From UBA11090 sp035560555 (GTDB taxonomy: Bacteria; Spirochaetota; Spirochaetia; Treponematales; Rectinemataceae), in NCBI GenBank assembly GCA_035560555.1, contig DATMZF010000005.1, positions 1-64,000 of the forward strand: a DNA stretch of 64,000 bases, given 5' to 3'. A model generated the notes under the pieces. It was given only the letters and a program-made list of their open reading frames with translations, ran no database searches and had not been told where the DNA came from. Shown one piece after another: positions 23,807 through 32,605 of the stretch. The translations under genes and the position numbers were made by a program. How positions within the stretch are numbered: the first letter of the stretch is position 1; each line of letters starts with the position of its first letter.

Positions 23807-26026
23807 CTATTTACCGATTGATTCCGCGATGCTTCTTGCGGCCACGGCGCCAGAGGTCAGGGCATAGCCCTGCGTCCAGCCGGCACCCTCATAGTAGGGA
23901 TAGCTGAAGAAACCACCACTGTCCTGTCCGGCAACAAAAAGGCCATGTATTGGCTGGTGATCCTTGTTGAGTGCCTGCATGCTGTCGTTGACTCGGACAC
24001 CGTTGAACGTGCCGTCTATGGGGGAGACTACCCGTACGGCGTAGTAGGGACCCTCATCCATAGTCGGCATCAGGCTATTGGTCTTTCCGAACAGGGAATC
24101 CTCGCCGCTGGCGAGAACCTTGAGGTAATCGCTGATGGTCTTGTGATAAAGCCCCTGGTCCACGAAGCCGATTTCCTTTCCCAGCGCATCAAGTGTATCC
24201 GCTTTCCAGCCCTCTCCGGCGGCGATGGCCTCCTTCATCTCGTCGGCCAGTGTGGGATAGGCCGGAACGATGATTCTGGAACGCATCTTCAATTTCTTGA
24301 TGGTATCCTTGTCAATCACGCCCCAGACCCCGTTTTTCACCATGGCATCGAGCTGTTTCTGCGTAAAAAGGATATATGCGTTACCCACGCGGCGCAAAGC
24401 CGAAGCGCCTGAGGACAGGTGCTGGGTGATAAACAGTTCCTCGTTCACAAACCGCTGGCCAGCCGAGTCAAGAGCAAGGAAACCGGCTTGATTGATGAAC
24501 TTCATGTACCCGGCATAGAAGTCCACCTTTTTGTTGCCGCAATACTCTGCCAGATGCGGCTCGATCTCCTCGGAGAGCGAGGCGCCGGCGGCAAGGCACA
24601 TCTTGATGCCGTCCCCGGTATTGGTGGATAGGCCGTTGAGATAGAAGTTGTCATGGCCGAAATACTCAGTGAGCATGGCGTCGTTCCCGCCGAAGCCACC
24701 GGTGCAGACCAGTACGGCCTTTGCCTTCACCATGACCTTGGTCCCGTCCTGTTTCTCGGCATTGACGCCCACGACCGCATTGTCCTCCATGATGAGGGAA
24801 TTGACCCTCGTTTCGAGCATCAGCTTCACGCCTCTAGGCAGGAGGAACTTGTCATAGAGCACATTGTATTTGTGGGTACCCTTGCCGGTGTCTTGAGCCA
24901 CCTCGTTAACCCTGACGATGCCCGGGTCGTCCGTCTGGCCCCAGTATGACTGGAGCTTGTCCGCGACGCTTGCGCTCTGGCTCAGGATCTTGTAGACAAG
25001 AGGGGCGTTCGCGCGGAACTTGCAGAAGTCCATCAGGGACTTGAATGTGCCGGCCACGGTGTTGACATCCATGCCGGCTTTTTTCTGCATCTGGCTTCCA
25101 ATAGCGGCGAATCCGGTCGAGCAAACGGATGTACCCCCAACCTTTCCGCATTTTTCCAGGACGATAACGTGCAGACCTGCCTCGGTAGCCTCGATGGCCG
25201 CCGTCGTACCTGCGCCGCCAGCGCCGATAATGACCAGATCCGCATCATAGCTCTCGGAAGCATTGGACCTTTTGGCAGCCTGGGAGAACCCGGCCAGATC
25301 CGCGCCCGCTTTTGAGAGGGCCGAAGTTATTCCGGAGAGGATGGCCTGGCTTGTCAGGGTCGCACCGGTAACCCCGTCCACGGCGATCGACTGCTGGGCC
25401 ATGACAGCTGCAGGGATTCTTTCGATGCAGGGATCGGTGAAGCCCGGGGTGTCCGAGCAGTCCTTGACAGAAACGCTGAGGATTCTGGTCTCATCCACGG
25501 TAACAGCCACCTTGGTCGGAAGGATGACAGCGGGCGAGCCGAAGCGTTCGCCTTCAATGCTGCCTTTCTTCCACTTGCCATAGGCCTCGCCGAAATACGT
25601 GCCCGGGGTCATGTGCTGCTTGACGGGGACCGTGCTCGCCGAGAGCGCAGCTCCGCTCTTGGACAGGGCTTCCGCGGCGGCAGCCAGTATCGCCTTGCTG
25701 GTATACGTGGCGCCCGATACGATGTCGACATTCACCGAATTGGCGGCGACCATGCTTCCCGGCATCAGCTTGAGCGCGCGCCCCCCAACCTCGGGGGTCT
25801 CGTCTTTGCCAACGGCGGACACCTCGGCGAGGGTTCCATTCATGAGCGTCAGCGTGACGACGACGTCTCCATGGAAGCCCTTGGCTTTGGCAGAGAACCT
25901 GCCAGAGGTACCTGGGGCCTTGGCATCCGGCATCGACTTTGCCTGTCCAACGCATCCTGCGAACGAAATGAGCATAGAGACCGCGATGAAGGCGACCATT
26001 GCGCTGATCCGCTTACTTTGACGCAT
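23807..26026 (-). CDS. Two-FMN-domain flavoprotein reductase (fumarate/urocanate reductase-like lipoprotein)
   Basis: A 739-aa extracytoplasmic FAD/FMN oxidoreductase. A lipoprotein signal ends in the lipobox ISFAGC (Cys25). Two FMN-binding domains follow, each with a flavin-attachment motif: DIVSGATYTS (101-110) and DGVTGATLTS (217-226), where ApbE-type transferase would link FMN to Thr109 and Thr225. From residue 263 a FAD-binding domain begins (DLVIIGAGGAGTTAA) with the fumarate reductase/UrdA-type catalytic domain. Such enzymes use periplasmic electrons to reduce fumarate, urocanate, acrylates or similar acceptors. The ATG at 26026 has AGAGGAG 8 nt upstream. A MerR/GyrI-like regulator is divergent. 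No ApbE gene is in view. The acceptor is unknown. Confidence 0.88.
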   Translation of the reverse strand: MRQSKRISAMVAFIAVSMLISFAGCVGQAKSMPDAKAPGTSGRFSAKAKGFHGDVVVTLTLMNGTLAEVSAVGKDETPEVGGRALKLMPGSMVAANSVNVDIVSGATYTSKAILAAAAEALSKSGAALSASTVPVKQHMTPGTYFGEAYGKWKKGSIEGERFGSPAVILPTKVAVTVDETRILSVSVKDCSDTPGFTDPCIERIPAAVMAQQSIAVDGVTGATLTSQAILSGITSALSKAGADLAGFSQAAKRSNASESYDADLVIIGAGGAGTTAAIEATEAGLHVIVLEKCGKVGGTSVCSTGFAAIGSQMQKKAGMDVNTVAGTFKSLMDFCKFRANAPLVYKILSQSASVADKLQSYWGQTDDPGIVRVNEVAQDTGKGTHKYNVLYDKFLLPRGVKLMLETRVNSLIMEDNAVVGVNAEKQDGTKVMVKAKAVLVCTGGFGGNDAMLTEYFGHDNFYLNGLSTNTGDGIKMCLAAGASLSEEIEPHLAEYCGNKKVDFYAGYMKFINQAGFLALDSAGQRFVNEELFITQHLSSGASALRRVGNAYILFTQKQLDAMVKNGVWGVIDKDTIKKLKMRSRIIVPAYPTLADEMKEAIAAGEGWKADTLDALGKEIGFVDQGLYHKTISDYLKVLASGEDSLFGKTNSLMPTMDEGPYYAVRVVSPIDGTFNGVRVNDSMQALNKDHQPIHGLFVAGQDSGGFFSYPYYEGAGWTQGYALTSGAVAARSIAESIGK

Positions 26027-26075
26027 GCTTAAACTCCTCTCTTCTTTTATGTGAGCTATCGAAAAGAGCATATCT

Positions 26076-26092
26076 CCTAAAGCCGCTTTAGG
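26076..26092. promoter_or_regulatory. Short perfect hairpin/dyad in the flavoprotein-MerR intergenic region
   Basis: CCTAAAG-CCG-CTTTAGG, 7-bp arms, 50 bp before the flavoprotein ATG. It is well placed for an operator of the divergent regulator. The rest of the 353-bp gap (26027-26379) shows only a weak promoter candidate, TTGACG at 26258 with TATATC or TATCGT after it. Confidence 0.4.
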
Positions 26093-26379
26093 AACAAGAG
26101 GGTTTCTTCATTTTTTTTGCCCGCTTCCTTCCAGGGAAAAGACACCGATCCCATGCCTCCCATCCCAGGCAAGGCGTCTTCCAGAATTATTCCAGGATAT
26201 TCCGGAGTTCTGAAAACATAGGGTCCCTTGGCTGCCCATGCCTGGGAATGCGTCCGCTTGACGGCTACGCTATCCATATATATCGTTAGTTGTCTTGTCG
26301 GACAGGTCGCCATTCATCAATTCCTGGCTTGTTGCCGCGCCCAGGTTCCGATCCCATCATGGCAAAGGAACTAATTGAT

Positions 26380-27210
26380 ATGTACCACAAGATCGGCGTG
26401 CTCGCCAAACGTTTCGGCATCACCACGCAGGCACTGCGCTTTTACGAGCAGTATGGTTTGTTGGATGCCGATCGGCATATGACTGGAGGCACGCGGCGCT
26501 ATAATACCCGGAATTTCAAATGGCTCTACAGCATCCGCCGATACCATGATCTGGGCTTCAGCATGGAGGGGATCCTTGGCCTTTTTTCATGCACGAGCAC
26601 GGAGATGCTCAAGGAATTCATGAATGCCCGGCGGACAGCCACGCAGGATGAAATACAGGTATTGCAACAGCGAATGATCGCCTTGGAGGGCCTAATGGCG
26701 GATCTGGATCGCGCACATCGTTTGTTGCATACCAATGAATTGGAGTGTAGGCCTGAGCTCTGCCTGTTGGTGAACCAGGAAGGCCAAGAGGTCAACCTGA
26801 CCCCTGGACTCGAAAAAGATGTTCAGGAATGGATGCGCTTTCTTCCCTTCGTCTATGCCGCATCGATCATTCCCCAGGAGTCCTTCGATTTTCCGGACAG
26901 GATGCTGGTTCACCAAAGTGGATTCTGCGTGGAGCGGTCCATCGCCGCGAAAATCGGGTTAAGCCCTGGTGACCACGCGCATTCCTTGGGAGTTTGCCGA
27001 GCTGTTCATACTGTGACCGAGCTGGACGGGCAAACCCCGACCATCCGGCATCTATTCGGCCGTACGATCGAGTTCATGGAGGAACGCAATTTGGCGGTCT
27101 CCGGGACTGCCATCGGTCGTTGCCTGGCTAAAACCGGCGAAATCAAATGCTGTGATACGCTTCGCCCCGAATCCGTCTACTATGAATTCTGGATTCCGGT
27201 GACTGAATGA
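26380..27210 (+). CDS. MerR-family regulator with GyrI-like effector domain
   Basis: 276-aa transcription regulator. The N-terminal MerR winged helix (YHKIGVLAKRFGITTQALRF, YEQYGLL, GTRRYN) is followed by a coiled-coil dimerisation helix (about 85-125) and a C-terminal GyrI/AraC-binding-like domain for a small-molecule ligand. I choose the ATG at 26380 because AAAGGA precedes it and it begins right at the conserved domain; ATG 26359 is an alternative without a ribosome site. Divergent from the flavoprotein gene, which it probably controls. Confidence 0.83.
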   Translation: MYHKIGVLAKRFGITTQALRFYEQYGLLDADRHMTGGTRRYNTRNFKWLYSIRRYHDLGFSMEGILGLFSCTSTEMLKEFMNARRTATQDEIQVLQQRMIALEGLMADLDRAHRLLHTNELECRPELCLLVNQEGQEVNLTPGLEKDVQEWMRFLPFVYAASIIPQESFDFPDRMLVHQSGFCVERSIAAKIGLSPGDHAHSLGVCRAVHTVTELDGQTPTIRHLFGRTIEFMEERNLAVSGTAIGRCLAKTGEIKCCDTLRPESVYYEFWIPVTE

Positions 27211-27268
27211 TTGTTAGGGCCTTTCCTGACGGCGCGCGAACAAAAAATTAGCATATCTTGAAGGTCAG

Positions 27269-27787
27269 TTGCAGCAAATTTCTCCTCTTGAACTGCAGCG
27301 TGGAGAGCCTGGTTTTGATCCGATGATAGAGGAGGAGCCTGAAGAGATCCGACCTATTTTATATACTATTCATCATTTATCGAGAGTCATACGTCGCTCA
27401 ACCCAAAACAGAGACAAAGCTTTATATCAGGAAAAGTATGAAGAGTTAAGGGAAGTAAGTAGTTAACTAACCGCTGTTAGCAATACTTTTCAAAAAGTTA
27501 CAAGAAACAGCAGTTTTGGAAAACTAAAATTTAAGGGTACTTTGCGAGAGCTATGTATTTGGCTAGAGGAGCTGCAGAAAAATGGAATATTGGAAGTCGC
27601 GCCAGGTCGTAGTGCCGTCATCTCTTGTTTTCAAGTTGATAATCGGGATATTCCGCCTGAGTCCTATAGCGTAACTAGATCGAGGCTGAAGAAGGCAAAA
27701 AAAGATAAGGAAGCCAGCAAAGCACGTGCTAAGCATATGGAAGAATTATTCGGAACGGCTGTTAATCAAAGCTCCCCTGGTTCATGA
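27269..27787 (+). pseudogene. Two in-frame hypothetical ORF remnants
   Basis: One reading frame contains two open stretches, 27269-27466 (65 codons) and 27542-27787 (81 codons), separated by TAA at 27464-27466 and otherwise open between. Starts are only TTG, without ribosome sites. The first part is acidic (MIEEEPEEIRPILYTIHHL). The second ends in a Lys/Ala-rich helix (RLKKAKKDKEASKARAKHM). AT-rich like the adjacent integrase. I do not recognise a family. The single stop suggests a decayed accessory gene, but it may be non-coding. Confidence 0.3.
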
Positions 27788-28203
27788 TTAGTCGATCAAA
27801 AACATCACTGATCAACAGCAATTTTAAAATCTAGTACTTTTTTGAAGACACTTTTTGCTGTCTTTGAGAGCACCTTCATATCAGAAGCTATCTCATGATC
27901 GGCATAATCTTCAAACACCAAATCCGTCATATGTCCTGTTGCCTTCTGAACCTGTTTGGATTCTGCTATGGAATTCATATGTGCCGTGAAATAGTGTCGC
28001 CATAAGTGGAAACAGATGTGACGTGCTTGCCGAGCTTCTTCCGTGATCCCGATATCTTTCAGGGCACTACATAAGCCCTCAAGGAGAATATTAGGAACCA
28101 TCGGCTTTCCAGGAAGCAGCCCATAGAAGATGAATTTTTGTTCCGGGCCTCGGTGTGGGTTCTTTTTCGCTAAGGCTATCAATTCCGTTCGAACTTGCGG
28201 CAA

Positions 28204-29297
28204 TACTAATACATTCACAAGTATGTACTCTACTGCTATAATAGCCGCATGAAAGTGAATGATGGACGACGACTCGGACACGAAGCACTAGAACAGATCA
28301 GAATCACCTGTGTACAACGCGTAGAAGCCGGAGAAAATCCAGAAGAAGTCATTAAATCGGTTGGCTTTGAACGTGTTTGCATTTACCGATGGCTTTCAGC
28401 ATATAGAATGGGTGGGCTGGAAGCTTTACGGGCAAAAAAGCTTTTCGGTAGACCCGCAAAGATAACCGGGCAACAGATGCAGCAGCTGTTTCAGATACTC
28501 GCGAATGACACCCCATTACAGCATAAATTTGCTTTCGCCTTATGGACCTGCAGTATTATACGAGAAATCCTGAAGAAGAAATTCGGAGTTCATCTTTCCG
28601 AAGTTTCGATCGGAAGGCTTTTAAAGAAACTGGGCCTTACTCGGCAGAAACCATTGTTCCGCGCATATCAACAAGATCCAGAGAAAGTCAAAGTCTATCT
28701 CGAGACAGAATATCCGAAGATCAAGAAGCTTGCAAAGAAATGTAACGCAAGCATTTACTTTGGTGATGAAGCAAGTATTCGGTCGGATTATCATTCCGGG
28801 ACAACCTGGGCACCGAGAGGAGAAACACCGATAGTAAAAACGACTGGTGCTCGTTTTCGGGTAAACATGATTTCTGCTGTTTCTGCTAAAGGAGAAATGC
28901 GGTTCATGCTAACAGAGAAATCAACGACCTCCGAAGTGTTCATTGAATTTCTTAGCCGATTGCGACCAGGAACAGAGAACCCAGTATTTCTCGTTCTTGA
29001 TGGTCACTCGGTGCATAAATCAAAAAAGGTTAAAGACTATGTCGATAGCCTTGATGGGAAACTCGTTCTATTTTTTCTACCAGCATATTCTCCAGAATTA
29101 AATCCTGATGAAAATGTATGGGGCTATGTGAAACATCATATTGTCGGCAAGAAGATTGTGACGGGACCTGATCAATTTTATGCGCTAGTCTTGGGTGCGC
29201 TTAGAAGACTTCAGAATCTTCCCAAGGTTATTAGAAATATTTTCCTGTCCACAAATCTGCGTTATGCGATGTAATCTTACTTATGCAGGTATTAGTA
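28204..29297 (+). mobile_element. IS630-family insertion sequence inside the integrase gene
   Basis: The element is flanked by TA on both sides (28204-28205 and 29296-29297), the IS630/Tc1-mariner target duplication. The ends form imperfect inverted repeats starting TACTAATAC with AAGTA conserved further in. It encodes one intact transposase on the plus strand, opposite to the integrase. Excision in silico restores the host reading frame. Confidence 0.88.
28249..29274 (+). CDS. IS630-family transposase
   Basis: 341-aa DDE transposase. Two N-terminal helix-turn-helix regions (SVGFERVCIYRWLSAYR and the following winged-helix part) precede the catalytic domain: Asp in YFGDEAS, Asp in VLDGHSVH, Glu in ELNPDENVWG. 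All are intact and the frame is full length, so this copy may still be active. It is intact while the IS3 copy 6 kb away is dead, so it probably arrived later. Confidence 0.92.
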   Translation: MKVNDGRRLGHEALEQIRITCVQRVEAGENPEEVIKSVGFERVCIYRWLSAYRMGGLEALRAKKLFGRPAKITGQQMQQLFQILANDTPLQHKFAFALWTCSIIREILKKKFGVHLSEVSIGRLLKKLGLTRQKPLFRAYQQDPEKVKVYLETEYPKIKKLAKKCNASIYFGDEASIRSDYHSGTTWAPRGETPIVKTTGARFRVNMISAVSAKGEMRFMLTEKSTTSEVFIEFLSRLRPGTENPVFLVLDGHSVHKSKKVKDYVDSLDGKLVLFFLPAYSPELNPDENVWGYVKHHIVGKKIVTGPDQFYALVLGALRRLQNLPKVIRNIFLSTNLRYAM

Positions 29298-30330
29298 ATG
29301 GGATTATCCGCTCACGGTTTGTCTTGGTTCCTTTTAGCTCATCGGCCGCACTCCAGGAATGACGAATGAAAAGCCTATCTACTCCAATATCCTAAATTTG
29401 CAATGCTAGTACTTCCCCAGATCGCAAACCAGTCGTCATCGCAACAAGGTTGCCTATCCTAGCCCGTTCATCTTTCCAGGCTATACGGAATAGACTTGAT
29501 GCTTCCTTTTCAGTGAGAATACCACGCTTTATCGCCTGTCCAGAGAACTGCATTAAGCCTTTTGTTGGATCAACAGTCAGTTGTCCATGGGAAGCAACCC
29601 ATTTTAGCGCTGTCATTCCGGCAAACATGATCTGATTGATGGTATTTGCTGCCCGGCCTTCTTCGGCTAATCTAAGAGTGAAGTCTCTGAGGTCATGAAT
29701 CGATACTTCACTAAGTAGAGTGGTTGAAGAAAAAGCCTTCTCCCAGTATTGAACGCGATGCAAGGATTCAAGGACGTGCCGCTTCCCAATACGCTGCCCA
29801 TACAGATGCTTCTCATGAACGTAAGGAGATGTCTCGTAAGTCCAGAAATCCTTGAGGTACTGGATAAGCAGCTTCTGGCTGGATGAACTCGTAAGGACCG
29901 CGGATTCGATGATACCGCGTTCTTTCAAAGCCTCAACTATTCTCTGGCCATCATCAAGACTGAAGTGATCGGATTTAATGGTAGCTATAGCAGCATCTAC
30001 CGATATAAGATCGGCTATTTCTCGTCGTTTTCTATCAAAGTTGCTGGTTTCGGAATAGCGCCCTCTTCGTGCATTAGAAAGGCCGTTCTTTAGCCAATCT
30101 AAGGCTATGCCATTAGCTTCGCCATAATCAGAAGTTCTCGTTGATCTTGGTGAAGAGTACTTCCATGTAATGGGGTTAAACAACTGAGCATAGTAAGTAC
30201 CATTTCGAAGTTGTAGCGAGAACTGCTTCTGACGCATTGAACCCTCCCAAGACGGAATTTCTCACAATTCCATCTCACAATTGGACAAGGATTCAGCGCC
30301 AGTTTTCTGGTGGATGACCGTAATTCATTT

Positions 30331-30348
30331 CCCTAAAGTATCTTAGGG
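30331..30348. repeat. Small inverted repeat between integrase and tRNA
   Basis: CCCTAA-AGTATC-TTAGGG, 6-bp arms, directly beyond the tRNA 3' end. It could be a tRNA-processing or termination stem, or part of the attachment region recognised by the integrase. Confidence 0.35.
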
Positions 30349-30350
30349 TA

Positions 30351-30424
30351 TGGGCCCACCTGGACTTGAACCAGGGACCAACGGATTATGAGTCCGCGGC
30401 TCTAACCAACTGAGCTATGGGCCC
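30351..30424 (-). tRNA. tRNA with CAU anticodon (Ile2 or elongator Met)
   Basis: A 74-nt cloverleaf on the minus strand: acceptor arms GGGCCCA/TGGGCCC plus A73, D-arm GCTC...GAGC, anticodon loop CTCATAA with stem GCGGA/TCCGT, T-arm CCTGG-TTCAAGT-CCAGG. The T-arm and the ACTCATAATC stretch look most like lysidine-modified tRNA-Ile2. Anticodon CAU alone cannot exclude elongator Met. CCA is not encoded. The 3' end faces the integrase gene, so it is the likely integration target of the adjacent island. Confidence 0.9.
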
Positions 30425-30614
30425 GAGGTGCCTTTCGGCGCGCGGGAAGATAATTTCGCCTAGTGGCGACGGTTTGAAAATATACAAGTTGCGCCTGAAA
30501 AAGTCAACGGAAGGACAGGGATCGGCGTCCACGACATATTTTGCCGTGGAGACGTCTTTTTCTATGGTTCGCGCCCGCGTGGTATGAGACAATCGCCTCT
30601 TGAGGAGTATCAGA

Positions 30615-31301
30615 ATGCTCTGTGTGGATGATTTTAAGATAGAGGCGGTCGCTTTCGATATGGACGGACTCATGTTCGACACGGAAAGGGTGGCGATCGA
30701 GCTTTGGATGGCCGCCGGCGCGGTCGAGGGCTGGAAAATAGGCCTCGAACTGTTGAAAAGTTTCGCCGGACAGCCGGAATATTTGGACAGACAGCGTTTG
30801 ATCGAAGTCTTGGGGCCGGATTTCCCCTACGATAGTATCGTGGCCAAGCGACTAGACATGGAAGCGGAATACTTTCTTAAAAATGAGATACCGATAAAGC
30901 CGGGCCTCGTCGACATCATCGCTTTCTTCGGGGCGAAGGGCCTGCCTATGGCCGTCGCGACCTCGACGCCACGATATCGCGCGCTGCCTCTTCTCGGAAA
31001 AGCTGAGGTTCTCGACTGTTTTGCCTTTGCCCTATGCGGCGATGAAGTGACAAACCCGAAACCATCCCCCGAGATATACCTAAAGGCCGCACGAAAATTC
31101 GGGGTTGCCCCGGGATCATGCCTGGTGTTTGAGGATTCGCGCGCGGGGATCGCCGCGGCCAGCGCGGCGGGAACGATTCCGGTGATGATCCCCGATCAGA
31201 TGGAGCCCGATGAGGCCGCGAGGAGCCGGGCCGCGCGGGTGTTCGGGAGCCTGAGCGAGGTGAGGGATTGGCTAGCCCGCGCGGCCGTCGGATCCGCCTA
31301 G
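30615..31301 (+). CDS. HAD-superfamily hydrolase (beta-phosphoglucomutase-like subfamily)
   Basis: 228-aa cytosolic phosphatase or phosphomutase. Motif I is AFDMDGLMFDTE (nucleophile and acid/base Asp), motif II Thr lies in VATSTPR, motif III Lys in NPKPSPEIY, and motif IV in VFEDSRAGIAAA. The cap is of the C1 helical type, as in sugar phosphatases and beta-PGM. The ATG at 30615 has TGAGGAG 8 nt upstream. Its TAG overlaps the stop of the convergent MgtC gene. Substrate unknown, probably a sugar phosphate. Confidence 0.9.
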   Translation: MLCVDDFKIEAVAFDMDGLMFDTERVAIELWMAAGAVEGWKIGLELLKSFAGQPEYLDRQRLIEVLGPDFPYDSIVAKRLDMEAEYFLKNEIPIKPGLVDIIAFFGAKGLPMAVATSTPRYRALPLLGKAEVLDCFAFALCGDEVTNPKPSPEIYLKAARKFGVAPGSCLVFEDSRAGIAAASAAGTIPVMIPDQMEPDEAARSRAARVFGSLSEVRDWLARAAVGSA

Positions 31302-31999
31302 GCGTTTTCCTCTATCTTCACTTTCTCGACGTCGCCGATGCGCCGAAGTTGCTTGAAGAGACTCTCGATGTCCAGATCGACGGGAATCTTGGCGAGAACG
31401 GTGAGCTTCGTGGAACGTTTGGCGACATCCTGGCTCGCGTCCACGGACTGGACCCGGATGCCGTGTTCCGCGAGAACCTCGAGGACCCGGCCCCTGTCGG
31501 CAGTGTTTTCCGCGAACCAGATGCCGATGTACTTGAAGCGCTCGGCCGGAAAAAGCTTGCGCTCGACGGGCTCCAGGGCGGCCAGGGCGATCAAGACAAG
31601 AACGAGGGTGATGAGGCCGGCGATCCACATGCCGCCGCCTATGGTCAGGCCGATGGCCGCCACGACCCAGAGACTGGCGGCTGTCGTCATGCCCTTCACG
31701 TTGTTGCCGATTTTTATGAAGGCGCCGGCGCCTAAGAAGCCTATGCCCGACACTACCTGGGCGGCGATGCGCCCCGGATCGCCCTTGTCGAGACCGACGG
31801 ACTGGGGCATCCAGATGGAGAGCATCATCAGGAGGCAAGAACCGAGCGATATGAGTATATGGGTGCGCAAGCCGGCGGTCTGGCGGCGCATCTCGCGCTC
31901 CATTCCGACCAACCCTCCCGCCAGCATGGCCAGTATGAGGCGGATGGCGGCGTCCATCGGGCCGATTTGTATCGTCGTAAGGCTTTCCATCAGGTCCAT
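31298..31999 (-). CDS. MgtC/SapB-family membrane protein
   Basis: 233-aa protein with four to five N-terminal membrane helices carrying the family motifs AGGLVGMEREMRRQTAGLRT and SGIGFLGAGAFIK, and a C-terminal cytoplasmic ACT-like domain from about residue 155. MgtC proteins modulate ATP synthase or Mg2+/acid adaptation in pathogens; in environmental bacteria the role is open. The long form with the C-terminal domain is present and complete. Stop codons of this gene and the HAD gene share CTAG. Confidence 0.9.
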   Translation of the reverse strand: MDLMESLTTIQIGPMDAAIRLILAMLAGGLVGMEREMRRQTAGLRTHILISLGSCLLMMLSIWMPQSVGLDKGDPGRIAAQVVSGIGFLGAGAFIKIGNNVKGMTTAASLWVVAAIGLTIGGGMWIAGLITLVLVLIALAALEPVERKLFPAERFKYIGIWFAENTADRGRVLEVLAEHGIRVQSVDASQDVAKRSTKLTVLAKIPVDLDIESLFKQLRRIGDVEKVKIEENA

Positions 32000-32014
32000 C
32001 GTACTTCCTCTGGG

Positions 32015-32500
32015 CTATCTGTTTTTAAACGCCTCAAGATTCCTCTTTAGGTACTTGAAGTGAAAATCGGCATGTCCCGTATAGATGGTCAGGACATCGG
32101 CCAGGCTGAGCTTTCCCCGTTCTGGATGCATGACGCAGGCGGCTTCGCGGGTCGTGTCGTCGAGGGTTCGGAGCGATTCGGCCAGGAATTTCCTTAGGGA
32201 AACGGCAAGATCGAGGCAGAAAACGCCGTCGCTCGCGGAATAATTGTTCTTCGCGCGCCAGGCTTCCTGGTCCCAGACGGGGATGTTTTTGCCCGGTTCC
32301 GCCACCGCGCCTCTCAGTCGCATCACGAGGTTGCAGTCGGCGTCCAGGAGGTGGACGAGGTGTTCGTTGATGGACCACGCGTCGAGGATGGGTGGTATGA
32401 AGTTCATTTCATCGGGACCAAGGGCGTTCAGCTCGGCCGACAAGGCGTTGTACGCGTGCTCGAAAGCGCTCACGAGAGCATTGAATTCATTCTTCTCCAT
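32015..32500 (-). CDS. DinB-family four-helix-bundle protein
   Basis: 161-aa protein with the DinB/YfiT metal-site pattern: histidines in INEHLVHLLDAD and in IYTGHADFHFKYL near the C-terminus. DinB proteins are putative metal-dependent thiol transferases or hydrolases. ATG at 32500 with GGGGGAAG upstream; the longer frame to 32545 is not needed. Divergent from the glycerol kinase gene, 105 bp apart. Confidence 0.82.
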   Translation of the reverse strand: MEKNEFNALVSAFEHAYNALSAELNALGPDEMNFIPPILDAWSINEHLVHLLDADCNLVMRLRGAVAEPGKNIPVWDQEAWRAKNNYSASDGVFCLDLAVSLRKFLAESLRTLDDTTREAACVMHPERGKLSLADVLTIYTGHADFHFKYLKRNLEAFKNR

Positions 32501-32605
32501 GGCTTCCCCCAGGATGAAACCGGCAGGCGGCCAATGCGCTTTCAAGGCCGCAGCGCTGCCGTTTTCGGCGTTTCACGTTCTTCTTTTCCGGAGTATACTA
32601 CATCC

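Larger units (their letters stand above)
27805..30237 (-). pseudogene. Tyrosine-recombinase integrase, split by an IS630 element and an amber codon
   Basis: The 5' part (30237 down to 29298) encodes the arm-binding and core-binding domains and the first catalytic Arg in TTGLRSGEVLALQ. TAG follows at 29392-29394, and the frame then continues DIGVDRLFIRHSWSAADEL. The 3' part (28203 down to 27805) carries FHLWRHYFTAHM (His-x-x-Arg), KATGHMTD and the nucleophile region DYADH. Removing 28206-29297, which keeps one TA, rejoins the frame exactly as ...REREIIPLLPQ-type sequence (RIIPLLPQVRTELIAL). The restored gene would be 446 codons, normal for island integrases. GGGAGGG precedes the ATG. The gene lies 114 bp from the 3' end of a tRNA gene, a usual integration target. 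Confidence 0.88.

Noticed and set aside
26077..26313. 78-aa minus-strand ORF in the flavoprotein-MerR gap
   Set aside because: No ribosome site or recognisable domain, and it covers the divergent promoter region.
20744..29394. Stop-codon reassignment in the island
   Set aside because: Interrupted frames use TAG, TGA and TAA, and all neighbouring core genes end normally with these stops; decay is simpler.
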